Origin: CAZDWZ01 sp964509425
GTDB lineage: Bacteria; Bdellovibrionota_C; UBA2361; SZUA-149; CAZDWZ01
Length of the DNA: 64,000 nucleotides
NCBI GenBank assembly: GCA_964509425.1
Contig: CAZDWZ010000004.1
Coordinates: 62,001-126,000, forward strand
Reading direction: 5' to 3'
In this document: positions 16,993 to 26,041 of the stretch, piece by piece
How the letters are laid out: the number at the start of each line of letters is the position of its first letter
Position numbering within the stretch: position 1 is the stretch's first letter
The notes under the pieces: generated by a model
Told to the model about the DNA's origin: nothing
Database searches by the model: none
The model's input: only the letters and a program-made list of their open reading frames with translations
Position numbers and translations under genes: made by a program

Positions 16993-17032
16993 CCTTTGCC
17001 TCACATGCGTCAGTGCACTCGTGAGGCAAAGG
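16993..17032 (+). terminator. Perfect 12-bp inverted repeat (stem-loop, terminator- or attenuator-like)
   Basis: CCTTTGCCTCAC (16993-17004) and GTGAGGCAAAGG (17021-17032) are exact inverse complements with a 16-base loop. It begins 8 bases after the DUF5989 stop. There is no T-run after the stem, so it is not a classical intrinsic terminator; it may slow transcription, protect the upstream message or partially terminate. The first GTG of the next gene's longest frame lies inside the stem. Confidence 0.6.
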
Positions 17033-17047
17033 GCCAATCCACGTCAC

Positions 17048-18364
17048 GTGAAACAGGAACCACCTGAAAATGAAGTGCGGATAGCCGTCGTCGGGCTCGG
17101 CTACGTCGGGCTGCCGGTTGCCGTCGCGTTTAGCCGAGCCTTTCCGGGCACGCTCGGTTTTGACATAGACCCTGAGCGAATCGAAGAGCTTCGAAAGGGA
17201 CAAGATCGGACCGGCGAAGTTACCACAGAAGATCTGAAAAGTTCCGTCATACGGTTCTCTGGACAAGCGGAGCTTCTGAAAGAGTGCAACTTCGTCATCG
17301 TCGCGGTTCCGACTCCAATCGATGCCGATCGGAGGCCTGACCTACGGGCAGTTATCTCGGCTTCGGAAATCGTCGGTCGAAATCTTTCTCCGAAAACAAC
17401 GGTCGTTTTCGAATCGACTGTCTATCCCGGTGTTACCGAGGAAGTGTGCGGGCCGGTCATCGAACGCGAAAGCGGTAAAAAACAGGGAGTCGACTTTTTC
17501 CTGGGATACTCGCCGGAGCGGATCAATCCGGGCGATAAAGAACACAGCTTTCAGAATATCGTGAAGGTCGTTTCGGGAGACACGACAAAAACGCTCGAAC
17601 ACGTCGCAAATGTCTATGGTGCTGTTGTTACCGCGGGAGTGCACCGGGCGCCCTCCATTAAAGTGGCCGAAGCCGCGAAGGTGATTGAGAACACCCAGAG
17701 AGATCTAAACATCTCTCTGATGAACGAACTCTCGATGATATTTGATCGTATGGGAATCTCGACGAAAGAAGTTCTCGACGCAGCCGGAACAAAGTGGAAC
17801 TTCCTGCGGTTTACGCCGGGCTTGGTTGGCGGTCATTGTATTGGCGTCGATCCGTATTATCTGACAACGAAAGCGGAGCAACTCGGGTATCGCCCGCAGG
17901 TGATCCTCGCCGGTCGAAGAATCAATGACGGAATGGGTCCGTACATCGCGCAAAAGACGGTAAAGCTTCTGGGTCGTGTCTCAGGCGTTTCACTCGAGAA
18001 AGCGCGAGTGGGGATTCTTGGAATTACGTTCAAAGAGAATATCCCGGACATTCGGAATAGCCGCGTGCCAAGTATCGTGAACGAGCTTCGCGATTACGGA
18101 ATTTCTACTCTCGTACACGACCCCCATGCCGAGTCTAAAGAAGTTGAAGCTGAATACGGCTTTTCACTCTCGCCCTGGTCAAACTTCAAAGAACTCGATG
18201 CACTCATCGTCGCGGTCTCTCACCGTGAATATGTGATCCGAGACGTCAAGGATTTTATCCATCTTCTCAGGCCGAAAGGGGTGTTCATCGACGTCAAGTC
18301 GCTCTACTCACGAGAGAGCGTTCTGAAGCACGCCCCGGCAGGGCTGGAGTATTGGTCGCTGTAG
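17048..18364 (+). CDS. Nucleotide-sugar dehydrogenase, TviB/WbpA-type
   Basis: UDP-sugar 6-dehydrogenase of the UDP-GlcNAc/UDP-ManNAc type, oxidising C6 to a carboxylate with NAD. Landmarks: IAVVGLGYVGLPVAVAFS, PTPIDADRRPDL, the PERINPGD segment, and the catalytic cysteine in GGHCIGVDPYYL near two thirds of the chain. I prefer GTG at 17048 because the upstream GTG at 17021 lies in a perfect stem-loop; GTG at 17075 is also possible and would start right at the Rossmann strand. With the epimerase downstream it could make UDP-GalNAcA from UDP-GlcNAc. Substrate is inferred. Confidence 0.9.
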   Translation: MKQEPPENEVRIAVVGLGYVGLPVAVAFSRAFPGTLGFDIDPERIEELRKGQDRTGEVTTEDLKSSVIRFSGQAELLKECNFVIVAVPTPIDADRRPDLRAVISASEIVGRNLSPKTTVVFESTVYPGVTEEVCGPVIERESGKKQGVDFFLGYSPERINPGDKEHSFQNIVKVVSGDTTKTLEHVANVYGAVVTAGVHRAPSIKVAEAAKVIENTQRDLNISLMNELSMIFDRMGISTKEVLDAAGTKWNFLRFTPGLVGGHCIGVDPYYLTTKAEQLGYRPQVILAGRRINDGMGPYIAQKTVKLLGRVSGVSLEKARVGILGITFKENIPDIRNSRVPSIVNELRDYGISTLVHDPHAESKEVEAEYGFSLSPWSNFKELDALIVAVSHREYVIRDVKDFIHLLRPKGVFIDVKSLYSRESVLKHAPAGLEYWSL

Positions 18365-18373
18365 CGGTGCGAC

Positions 18374-18405
18374 TGGATAATTCTCGGTTGGATCCACGAA
18401 TTATC
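18374..18405 (+). repeat. 9-bp inverted repeat between dehydrogenase and epimerase
   Basis: GGATAATTC (18374-18382) and GAATTATCC (18397-18405) are exact inverse complements around 14 bases. No T-run follows, so it is either a weak hairpin in the operon message or a protein-binding site. Confidence 0.4.
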
Positions 18406-18531
18406 CGCCAACTGCTCGGAGTGGCCGAGCAAATAAGATCTCGCTCTTCGACACTCAGTCAAGAAGTGCCGAAGTCTTGATCGAAGCAAATATAGAAATT
18501 GTCGAAGCTCTCGACGAGAAAGGAGTTTGAA

Positions 18532-19554
18532 TTGGCAGAGAAGTATTTCCTCCCCGAGGATGAACTAAAGCAGCGGCGAACTTGGGTCGTTACGGGGGGC
18601 GCTGGATTTATCGGTTCGCACTTGGCGGAAACACTGCTGAAACGCGGCCAGAAGGTAACCGTGGTCGATAACCTCTCGACCGGCAGCAAGAAGAATCTTG
18701 AAGCAGTGCGGAAGTCCGTCGAACCGGAAAGTTGGAGCTCGTTTTCGTTTGTCGAGGGCGATATTCGAGATACCACCTTAATGGAGTCTGTTTGTGCCGG
18801 AGCAGACTTCGTTCTCCATCAAGCTGCGCTCGGCTCCGTTCCTCGCTCCGTAAGTGATCCTCTTCTCTCAAATGAGATGAACGTTTCGGGATTCCTTTCG
18901 GTTTTGTTCGCGGCTCGAAAATGCGGGGTGCAGCGAGTCGTTTATGCCTCTTCGAGCGCTGTTTACGGCGATAATAGTGATGAGGTGAAGTCGGAGGACC
19001 GAATTGGGAAATCGCTCTCTCCATACGGTGCGAGTAAGCGGGCCGATGAGGTTTACGGAGATTCGTTTGCTGCCGTCTATGGACAGAGTCTCGTCGGCCT
19101 CCGGTATTTCAACGTGTTCGGGGCACGCCAAGACCCGAATGGTGCCTACGCAGCGGTGATACCTCGCTGGAGCGCGACGCTTGCCGGAGGTGGGACCTGC
19201 ACCATTTTCGGAGACGGCGAAACGAGCCGGGACTTTTGCTTCGTCGGTAATGTCGTTCAGGCTAACCTGCGGGCTGCTGTTTCCGAGCGAAAGATGGCGA
19301 ATGAGATTTTCAACATCGCCGTGGGGACGACCACCTCGCTCACTGAATTGTATGGCTCGCTAAGCGCGATCCTTTCGGAGATTCGAGGTGACACGGCCAT
19401 TCGTGAGCGAAAGGCGAATTACGAGCCTTTCCGCGCCGGAGACATCAGACATTCGCTGGCGGATATCAGTAAAGCAAAAAGCATCCTCGGATATCAGCCG
19501 TCCCATACCCTGGTTGAAGGTCTCAAGATCACGCTTCCGGAGTTCGCTTCCTAG
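18532..19554 (+). CDS. NAD-dependent epimerase, UDP-GlcNAc 4-epimerase (WbpP/TviC) type
   Basis: Extended short-chain dehydrogenase that likely inverts C4 of a UDP-sugar. About 340 residues with WVVTGGAGFIGSHLAE (NAD site), VDNLSTG, YASSSAVYGD and the catalytic SPYGASKRADE (YxxxK), then GLRYFNVFGARQDPNGAYAAVIPRW, characteristic of the WbpP group. I chose TTG at 18532, preceded by AAAGGAG with 6-base spacing; an upstream TTG at 18499 lacks a site. The dehydrogenase just upstream suggests the pair produces a UDP-hexosaminuronic acid for glycan synthesis. Confidence 0.9.
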   Translation: MAEKYFLPEDELKQRRTWVVTGGAGFIGSHLAETLLKRGQKVTVVDNLSTGSKKNLEAVRKSVEPESWSSFSFVEGDIRDTTLMESVCAGADFVLHQAALGSVPRSVSDPLLSNEMNVSGFLSVLFAARKCGVQRVVYASSSAVYGDNSDEVKSEDRIGKSLSPYGASKRADEVYGDSFAAVYGQSLVGLRYFNVFGARQDPNGAYAAVIPRWSATLAGGGTCTIFGDGETSRDFCFVGNVVQANLRAAVSERKMANEIFNIAVGTTTSLTELYGSLSAILSEIRGDTAIRERKANYEPFRAGDIRHSLADISKAKSILGYQPSHTLVEGLKITLPEFAS

Positions 19555-19677
19555 GGTGGACGGAGGCTGGAGATTTGGCACTTGGGGTCTTTCAAGACAA
19601 CGGGAACCGTCAAAAGACACTTCTGCGGGGAATTCCATATTGACGGGCTGTTTCGTCGGGAATAAATGTAGGGTTCA

Positions 19678-20391
19678 ATGAAAAACGATTACGTCCACTT
19701 TCTGAAAGAGCTTCCGGCCTCGTTTCAAGAGATCGGCGCAATGCTACCGAGTTCCCGATTCCTCGGGCGTGAGATGGTCAGAGCCGTGCGTTCAGCGACC
19801 GGTCCGATTCGCATACTCGAGGTCGGGCCCGGAACTGGACCATTCACGCGCCAGATTCTCCGTCACATGGGGCCGAAGGATGAGTTGACCGTTTGCGAGA
19901 TCAACGAACGTTTTCTTTTGCTCCTGAAGGAGCGCTTGTCTCGCAACCAAGACTTTCTTGTGAACCAGTCGCGCGTGAATTTCTTTCTTGGCCCAGTGCA
20001 AGAACTGCCAGCAAAGCTGGAGGGGAGTCAGTTCGACGTCATTGTAAGCAGTCTTCCATTTTCGAACTTTTCGCCGGAGCTGGTTTCTGAAATCGCTGGT
20101 TCGCTGGAGTCATTGCTGACGCCGGGAGGAAGCATCACAATCCTCGAATATCTCGGCCTCCGGCAGCTCTCGATTCCGTTCTCCTCGCAGGAGAGGAGAG
20201 CTCGGCTCCTTGGCGTGGAGCGTGTTATTAAACAGTGGCGACGAAGAGTGAAAGCGCAAGGAAAGATCTCTACGAAAGTATCTTTTCTCAACGTGCCGCC
20301 TGCTCTTTCGATTCAATTCCGTTACAATCAGACTGCGAATCGGCAAACGGCGAATGGGCGATCGAATTCATCCACCGGGAATTTGCGGTGA
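19678..20391 (+). CDS. Class I SAM-dependent methyltransferase, phospholipid N-methyltransferase-like
   Basis: A 237-residue methyltransferase. The opening FQEIGAMLPSSRFLGREMVRA followed by ILEVGPGTGPFTRQIL (SAM motif I, near residue 45) resembles PmtA-type phosphatidylethanolamine N-methyltransferases and also RsmA/KsgA dimethylases. Motif IV reads VSSLPFSNF, without the NPPY/NLPY of base methylases, which favours PmtA. The C-terminal 20 residues (QTANRQTANG) are low complexity. It would act at the inner face of the membrane. It lies 123 bp after the epimerase and just before a small membrane protein. Confidence 0.75.
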   Translation: MKNDYVHFLKELPASFQEIGAMLPSSRFLGREMVRAVRSATGPIRILEVGPGTGPFTRQILRHMGPKDELTVCEINERFLLLLKERLSRNQDFLVNQSRVNFFLGPVQELPAKLEGSQFDVIVSSLPFSNFSPELVSEIAGSLESLLTPGGSITILEYLGLRQLSIPFSSQERRARLLGVERVIKQWRRRVKAQGKISTKVSFLNVPPALSIQFRYNQTANRQTANGRSNSSTGNLR

Positions 20392-20394
20392 CCA

Positions 20395-20778
20395 ATGGGT
20401 ATGGGAATTTCAAAGGACGATGAGAAATTCCTGGTTTCGAGGAAGGCCGCCACGCGCGGCTCGCTCGGATTGAGCTTCTTCGCGATGACCGTGCTGATCG
20501 TTTGCTGGGTTCTCCTGTTTTGGTTTCTGCCGCAATATTTGAATCCCATGTATTTCTTCGACGGGATCCTGGATCGGAGCGTGCAGCCGGAGACCGTGAA
20601 CTTCTTCGCCGGCCTCGGTGTCATCCTCTTTCATGTCGTGTGGTTACTTCTGCTGATCCTCGTTTTTGCGACGACACGCGGACTGCGACGTGAACAGCGA
20701 CTCTTGTCGATCGTCAAGCAGCTTGAAAACTCTGTGGTCAGCAGTACCGGTCAGAGCGGCAGCTGGAAGCTGGAGTGA
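20395..20778 (+). CDS. Hypothetical membrane protein, two helices
   Basis: A 127-residue protein starting 3 bp after the methyltransferase, so probably cotranscribed. Two hydrophobic segments are clear (about residues 24-45 and 71-95), each with aromatic residues at the ends. The C-terminal 30 residues are basic then Ser/Gly-rich. I recognise no family. It overlaps the convergent histidine kinase gene by 28 bp at the 3' end. Confidence 0.65.
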   Translation: MGMGISKDDEKFLVSRKAATRGSLGLSFFAMTVLIVCWVLLFWFLPQYLNPMYFFDGILDRSVQPETVNFFAGLGVILFHVVWLLLLILVFATTRGLRREQRLLSIVKQLENSVVSSTGQSGSWKLE

Positions 20779-22244
20779 CTGGCAAACTGGAGAAGGAATG
20801 AGAAACGGCTCCCTTCTTGTTCCTTGCTGACGACCCGGATATCCGATCCGTGTGATTCGATGATTCTTTTCACTATCGCCAATCCGAGTCCGCCGGAAGT
20901 TTCATTCCGTGAAGACCATTTCTGTACACGGTAGGCGCGGTCGAATACGAACGGGAGATCTTCCTCTGGGATTCCCACCCCCGTGTCGGAGATCCAGACC
21001 TCGAGACCCATAGGCTGTGGCGTTGCACCCAGCGTGATGAAGCCCCCCTCAAGCGTGTACGTCACCGCGTTCTCGATGAGATTCGAGATTGCTCGTTCCA
21101 TGAGAAGTGGATCGCATAACACTTCGACACAGTGTTCAGGTACCTCTAACTGCAAAGCAAGGCCTTTTGAGAGAGCAAATTCGCTGTATCGGTCGCAGAG
21201 CTCTCCGAGTAGCTCCTCGATGGGATACGGGGACAGTTCTGGTTTTTTCTCAGCCGTTTCGAGTTTTGAGAGTTCGAAGAGCTGAGCGAGCAGAGTGGAG
21301 AGGGAATTGACGCTTCGATCGACCACCTGGCAGCGCTCCGTGAGGAGAACATCACTTTTCACAGCTTCAGACGCGGAAAAATGCTCGAGACAGAGTCTCA
21401 GAACGCCGATTGGACCTCGAAGATCGTGAGAGACGCTTGCAATCAGCTCGCGACGAAGCTGATCGCGTGTGTTGAGTTGCGCGATTTGACCCTCGATGGT
21501 CTCGGCCATGCTGTTCACTGAAGCGGCGAGCTCTCCGACTTCGTCGTCACCCTCGATGTTGACTCGCGCGGCGTAATTTCCGTCTCGATACTGCTTCACG
21601 ACCGACATCAACCGAGAGAGCCGACGAGTGAGAAGGGAAAAAATCACGAGACTGGCAATGAGACCAACGCCGACTAGTGAGATGACGACACTGCTGAGAT
21701 AGGTACCTGCGAACCTATCAAGTGCATAGACTGCGGTTCGGCGAGACACGATCTCCGTGAGAATCGCCAATAAATAATACGGCTTTCCGTTCAATTGAAT
21801 CGGCGCAGAGACAAAAAGAGCGGGTTTGCCGGTCGTATTGGGATCTTCGGTATAGCTGGGATACGTTCGAGAGAGGGGATTATCGGCGAATTGCACGACC
21901 TCCCTCGGATCGATTTTGTATCGGTAATCATATCTTGGCCCCATGCTTAAGTTCGCCACGATGTAGCCGTTTGGATCGACGATGTAGGTGCGAAGTCCGG
22001 GAAGGAGTTCGTCTGCCCGGCGTACGAGCAAGAGTAGAGACATCGTGTCGAGATGCTGGTCGGAGTTTGATATCTCCGAGGCTAACGCATTAACGATTGG
22101 AATTGCAGTGAGTGAGTCGGTTTCGCTGCTGAGGCGATGCGAGAAGAAATAGACTGTGGAGATTCCCAGTGCAGCCAAAATAATGAGCAGCAGAAAAAGC
22201 GCCGCCGAAAGCTTGTGGTGCAGCTTAAGCGGCCGACGCCTCAT
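20751..22244 (-). CDS. Sensor histidine kinase
   Basis: A 497-residue transmembrane sensor. An N-terminal helix (about 13-34) and a second at 183-205 enclose a periplasmic PAS/Cache-like domain (35-180, with RTYIVDPNGYIVANLS). A HAMP linker (206-258) precedes the dimerisation domain with phospho-accepting H273 in SVSHDLRGP. The ATPase domain has NLIENAVTYT, DTGVGIPEED and SGGLGLAIVKRI. The ligand is unknown. It follows its response regulator with a 4 bp overlap, so the pair is one operon. Confidence 0.95.
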   Translation of the reverse strand: MRRRPLKLHHKLSAALFLLLIILAALGISTVYFFSHRLSSETDSLTAIPIVNALASEISNSDQHLDTMSLLLLVRRADELLPGLRTYIVDPNGYIVANLSMGPRYDYRYKIDPREVVQFADNPLSRTYPSYTEDPNTTGKPALFVSAPIQLNGKPYYLLAILTEIVSRRTAVYALDRFAGTYLSSVVISLVGVGLIASLVIFSLLTRRLSRLMSVVKQYRDGNYAARVNIEGDDEVGELAASVNSMAETIEGQIAQLNTRDQLRRELIASVSHDLRGPIGVLRLCLEHFSASEAVKSDVLLTERCQVVDRSVNSLSTLLAQLFELSKLETAEKKPELSPYPIEELLGELCDRYSEFALSKGLALQLEVPEHCVEVLCDPLLMERAISNLIENAVTYTLEGGFITLGATPQPMGLEVWISDTGVGIPEEDLPFVFDRAYRVQKWSSRNETSGGLGLAIVKRIIESHGSDIRVVSKEQEGSRFSFLLQFASHSSFQLPL

Positions 22245-22957
22245 GCTTTCTCGAGATCTTTAGGTTCGACGAATCGATAGCCCACACCGCGAACCGAATG
22301 GATAAAGACCGGATGACTCGGATCTGTCTCGATTTTCGAGCGGAGACGATGAAGCGTCGTGGTTACGGTATGTTCAAAAGATGAGGCAGCATATCCCCAA
22401 ACGGCATCACGAAGCTCATTCCGAGAGAACACCTTTCCAGGTTGGAGCGCCAGTGTTTCAAGTACTCTGTATTCAGTGGCAGATAATGAGATTGTTTCAC
22501 CAGCACGAGTTACCTTCATACGGGGACGGTCAATCGTGAGATCCCCGAAGGTGAGCGATTCTTCACTCGGACTGGCTGAAGTGGCTGAACGTTTGGCGCG
22601 ACGGAGGAGGGCGTCGATTCGAGCGGTGAGCTCTCGAGCGTGAAACGGCTTTACGAGATAATCATCAGCTCCGATCTCGAGTCCGATCACTTTGTCGAGC
22701 ACGTCGCTTTGCGCGCTCAGAATCAATATCGGGACGTTACGACGATTGAAGCGAACCTCACGACAAATCTCGAAACCGCTTCTCATTGGCAACTTCACAT
22801 CAGCGATGATGAGGTCAAACGAATCACTGAGCGCCTTTGTGAGTCCCGTTTCGCCATCCGAAGCCGATTCCACATCGTAGCCGAGGGGGAGGAGCTCGGC
22901 GCGCAACTGTTGCAGGAGTTCAAGGTCGTCTTCGATGATAAGTAAGCGAGCGCTCAT
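22241..22957 (-). CDS. OmpR/PhoB family response regulator
   Basis: A 238-residue DNA-binding regulator. The receiver domain has the acidic pocket IIEDD (8-12), the phospho-acceptor D53 in IIADVKLPMRSG, and the conserved lysine in DYLVKPFHARELTARID. The C-terminal winged helix (about 135-232) includes SLSATEYRVLETL and VTTTLHRLRSKIETD, ending in the typical SVRGVGYRF. It overlaps the kinase gene by 4 bp. Targets cannot be read from the window. Confidence 0.96.
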   Translation of the reverse strand: MSARLLIIEDDLELLQQLRAELLPLGYDVESASDGETGLTKALSDSFDLIIADVKLPMRSGFEICREVRFNRRNVPILILSAQSDVLDKVIGLEIGADDYLVKPFHARELTARIDALLRRAKRSATSASPSEESLTFGDLTIDRPRMKVTRAGETISLSATEYRVLETLALQPGKVFSRNELRDAVWGYAASSFEHTVTTTLHRLRSKIETDPSHPVFIHSVRGVGYRFVEPKDLEKA

Positions 22958-23139
22958 GGGTTTCCTCCACCATATTCAGATGCCGGCCAACTCAAGGAGG
23001 AGCCGGAACCTAATTAAATCAGTAAAAAAATCATTCCTAACGGTTATCACGCGAGGAACTCACGCTGCTCCGGAAGACCTTCAAAGAAATCAATATGTTT
23101 GGGGAATCGGAGCATCTTAGGAGGAAGTTTAAAGATGGA

Positions 23140-24939
23140 ATGCCCTTAACGAAAAATAATGCAAAAAAGCCTTGTGATTCCAAAGAGGGAAGCGAGAAAC
23201 ACGTGAAAACGACTGGAATGAACGGCTGCGGACAGGCGCTGGCTTCGAGCGTCCTCGCCGGTGTTGCCCTCATATTGCTCCTTTTTGCGAATGACCTGAA
23301 CGCTCAGGGGCTCCCAGACACCGATTCGCCTCCATCCCGATTCGGCCGGGATTTTTTGTCGAAGACACTTGATCGTTTTCCACCTGAGACTTTCAACCAC
23401 CTTCTGCTCGGAAGATTTCTTGGGCAGCCGTGCTCGGAGAGCCTTGCCCGTTCGAGCAAGGATGGGAGCTTTTGGTTAGTCGAGGGCAGCAAAGAAGCGG
23501 TTCAGCTTCGTGGACTTGCGTCGGATTTTCCTCTTGTCGACTCGGTCGCGGTCGACATCAATGCGGATGGACGAAGCGACCTCCTCGGCTATCTCCCTGA
23601 ACGGTCAAAATGGATGATCGCTTTTGCCCAACCCGATAATCATTTTGTGATGCGCGAAATGGATCTTCCATTTTTGAATCCTTCACCACGGAGGCCGATG
23701 CCGCTTGGCGAGGGCAAGTTTTTCCGGGTGTTTGTGAATTCGCCGAAGCAGATACATTTCTTGGCTTATGCGCATGAGCGTGGATTATTCGAACTGCATG
23801 CGGAGCGCACAGAGACGTCAAATCCCGTGGTGGGCGTGCTGAGGGGCAGCGTTGAAGCCGGTAGCAGAACGGGTGCGCTCCCGAATATTCGACGGTTTAA
23901 TTGGATGCCTGAGTCGCTGATGCGCAATAAACCGCCCGAGATGTTCGTGTGGGCGCAGTTTCCGGAAGGTGTGAGTAGCGACGGAGCTCTGTTCGGGGAC
24001 TTCGACGGCAATGGTTTTACCGATGCCCTCGTTCGAGGGTGGAATTTCGAAAGATGGTGGATCGCTCAAGGGCGCCCCGGTATAAGCGCCGCCGAGTATC
24101 CCGTTGACGGGCTCGAGAAATTTCCGAGCCGAGGCGATGAGATTACGGTCGGCGATGTGGACTGTGATGGTCGAGACGATCTCGCCGTCCGGACGATTCG
24201 TGGTGGAAAGATGGAAATAGCGCTGTCACGGATTGTTAAAGAAGAGGACGACGAGAGAGGGAAGCAGCTCGCGGGCCGAGCGCTGTCTTCACACGAAGGG
24301 CCTTTTGTTTGCGTCGGATACCTGCCGCTCGCTCGAAAGCATAAATGGGGTGAAGTCTCCGAGTGCCCTCCGAACTACGCCGTGATCTCAACACTCAGGG
24401 ATTCCCGACAGCAGGTCGATGCCTGTTGCCGACTTCCTCACCCCGACATTTTGACAGAGCGTAGAATATTCACTCCCGGACCGTGTCCGGAAGACTCCAT
24501 CGTGACAGGATTTGAGTATCCATCAATGTTCCAGTGCACGACCGTCAATACAGACAGGTATCGCCTCGTCGGCGACGCGAAAGGGGTTCATTGGGGGTTT
24601 GGTCGGGCGCGTCACGAGGAGGAATACTCAATTCAAAAAACAGATATCCCAATATCGTTTCGAGGAGCTCTTGGACGGAAATCATTTCAACATTGGGATC
24701 ACGAAGGATGCGTCGGATATCCCTGGGGAGCCCTGCTGGTTTCTCGTTCACACGGGGGCTGCGGAAGCGAACAATATCGCCGTCTTGTTTATCGAGGTAT
24801 CGAGGGCGATCCGAAAGCAGGTACACCCGTAGCCATGTTCCCTGAATGTGTCTCCGGAGTAAATGCGTTTGATCCAAACGCCGGTTGTACCGTTAAATCG
24901 CTTCCGCGGGTGGACACGGAACCAGAACAGGTGCACTGA
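23140..24939 (+). CDS. Secreted FG-GAP/VCBS repeat protein, Cys-rich C-terminus
   Basis: About 599 residues from the ATG at 23140; AGGAGG stands 15 bases upstream, rather far, and ATG at 23095 is a longer option. A basic stretch precedes a hydrophobic signal (LASSVLAGVALILLLFA) ending near NAQG, so the protein is exported. Three calcium-binding FG-GAP loops are visible: DINADGRSD, DFDGNGFTD and DVDCDGRDD, suggesting a beta-propeller. The C-terminal 200 residues hold many Cys (CVGYLP, CPPNYAVIS, DACCRLP, CPEDSIVTGFEYPSMFQC), probably disulfide-bonded. Function unknown; adhesion or carbohydrate binding is inference. Confidence 0.75.
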   Translation: MPLTKNNAKKPCDSKEGSEKHVKTTGMNGCGQALASSVLAGVALILLLFANDLNAQGLPDTDSPPSRFGRDFLSKTLDRFPPETFNHLLLGRFLGQPCSESLARSSKDGSFWLVEGSKEAVQLRGLASDFPLVDSVAVDINADGRSDLLGYLPERSKWMIAFAQPDNHFVMREMDLPFLNPSPRRPMPLGEGKFFRVFVNSPKQIHFLAYAHERGLFELHAERTETSNPVVGVLRGSVEAGSRTGALPNIRRFNWMPESLMRNKPPEMFVWAQFPEGVSSDGALFGDFDGNGFTDALVRGWNFERWWIAQGRPGISAAEYPVDGLEKFPSRGDEITVGDVDCDGRDDLAVRTIRGGKMEIALSRIVKEEDDERGKQLAGRALSSHEGPFVCVGYLPLARKHKWGEVSECPPNYAVISTLRDSRQQVDACCRLPHPDILTERRIFTPGPCPEDSIVTGFEYPSMFQCTTVNTDRYRLVGDAKGVHWGFGRARHEEEYSIQKTDIPISFRGALGRKSFQHWDHEGCVGYPWGALLVSRSHGGCGSEQYRRLVYRGIEGDPKAGTPVAMFPECVSGVNAFDPNAGCTVKSLPRVDTEPEQVH

Positions 24940-25057
24940 TCCGGCGGAACATTTCGGAAGGTCAGAAGGCGAATATCGCGGACTGCTGTTTCCCAAAAAC
25001 GACGCACGTTTGAATCGGATTTCGAAGAGCGTCGTTGTGGACTTAATCTGAGCTTTC

Positions 25058-26041
25058 CTAAACGACAACCACAACCTTTCCAACCGTCTGGTTTTCTTCC
25101 ATCAGCTGATGAACTCCCGCAGTTTCCGCGAAACCGAAAGTCTTTGTGACGATTGGCTTTAACTTCCCAGAATCGAAAAAGGGAAGCATGGTCTTTCGGA
25201 ACTCTTGAATGAGCGCTATTTTCTCTTCCAACGGCCGGCTGCGGAGCACGGTGCCTCTAATGGTGAGACGCTGCTTCATTACCATACCGAGATTAAGGGT
25301 GCCCTCAGCACCCGCGAGCAAACCCACGAAGATGAGTCTGCCCTTGGGACAAAGACAGCGAAGATTCGCCTCGAGCGCAGTTCCGCCCAAGAAGTCGATG
25401 ATGAGGTCGACGCCTGTTCCGCCGGTTTCGGTTTCCACGACTTTCTCAAAAGACTCCACGACGGAATGAATCGTCACGTCGATGCCGTACGGTTTGATAA
25501 GCTCCAGTTTTTCTCGAGTCCGGGAAGTTCCGAGAACGAAGCAATTGAAGAGCTTGGCAATTTGAGTCGCTGCGGAGCCCACGCCACTGCCCACCGCATG
25601 AATAAGAATCTTTTCCCCCGCTTTCAATTCGCCTTGGTTAAAGAGGGCGTCGTAAGCGGTGAGATACACTTCCGGAATGGCGGCGGCTTCGGTCATAGTG
25701 AGCGAAGCGGGGACTGGAAGGAGGAGACGTTCGTGGATTGTGAGGTACTCTGCGTAGGCTCCGCCGCCGACGATGCCACAGACCTTAGAGCCAACCGGAA
25801 AATCTCCGAGACATTTGTCGCCAAGCCGCTCAATCACTCCCGAGAACTCAAGTCCGGGAATGTCCTGCGGTTCGCCGGGAGGCGCTGGATAGTGGCCTCG
25901 ACGTTGACTGAGGTCTGCGCGGTTCACGCCAAACGCAGCCACTTTAACGAGAACCTCTCGTCCTGAAGGAACGGGCGCTGGCACTTCTATCGCTTTTAGG
26001 ACTTCGGGACCGCCTGCCTGTTCAATGACAATCGCTTTCAT
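25058..26041 (-). CDS. NAD(P)H-quinone oxidoreductase, PIG3-type MDR
   Basis: Medium-chain dehydrogenase/reductase without structural zinc, reducing quinones or enals with NADPH in the cytoplasm. The 327 residues begin MKAIVIEQAGGPEVLK; VNRADLSQRRGHYPAPPG (near 55) is the PIG3 signature; LIHAVGSGVGSAATQIAK (near 146) is the nucleotide-binding motif; the chain ends with ENQTVGKVVVVV. Length fits. Its start overlaps the aldehyde dehydrogenase stop by 4 bp, so it is in the same operon and may act on a reactive carbonyl arising from the same pathway, which is inference. Confidence 0.9.
   Translation of the reverse strand: MKAIVIEQAGGPEVLKAIEVPAPVPSGREVLVKVAAFGVNRADLSQRRGHYPAPPGEPQDIPGLEFSGVIERLGDKCLGDFPVGSKVCGIVGGGAYAEYLTIHERLLLPVPASLTMTEAAAIPEVYLTAYDALFNQGELKAGEKILIHAVGSGVGSAATQIAKLFNCFVLGTSRTREKLELIKPYGIDVTIHSVVESFEKVVETETGGTGVDLIIDFLGGTALEANLRCLCPKGRLIFVGLLAGAEGTLNLGMVMKQRLTIRGTVLRSRPLEEKIALIQEFRKTMLPFFDSGKLKPIVTKTFGFAETAGVHQLMEENQTVGKVVVVV

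Noticed and set aside
18365..18481. Small frame from GTG near 18367 between dehydrogenase and epimerase
   Set aside because: Only about 37 codons, no ribosome binding site, and the 9-bp inverted repeat better explains the sequence.
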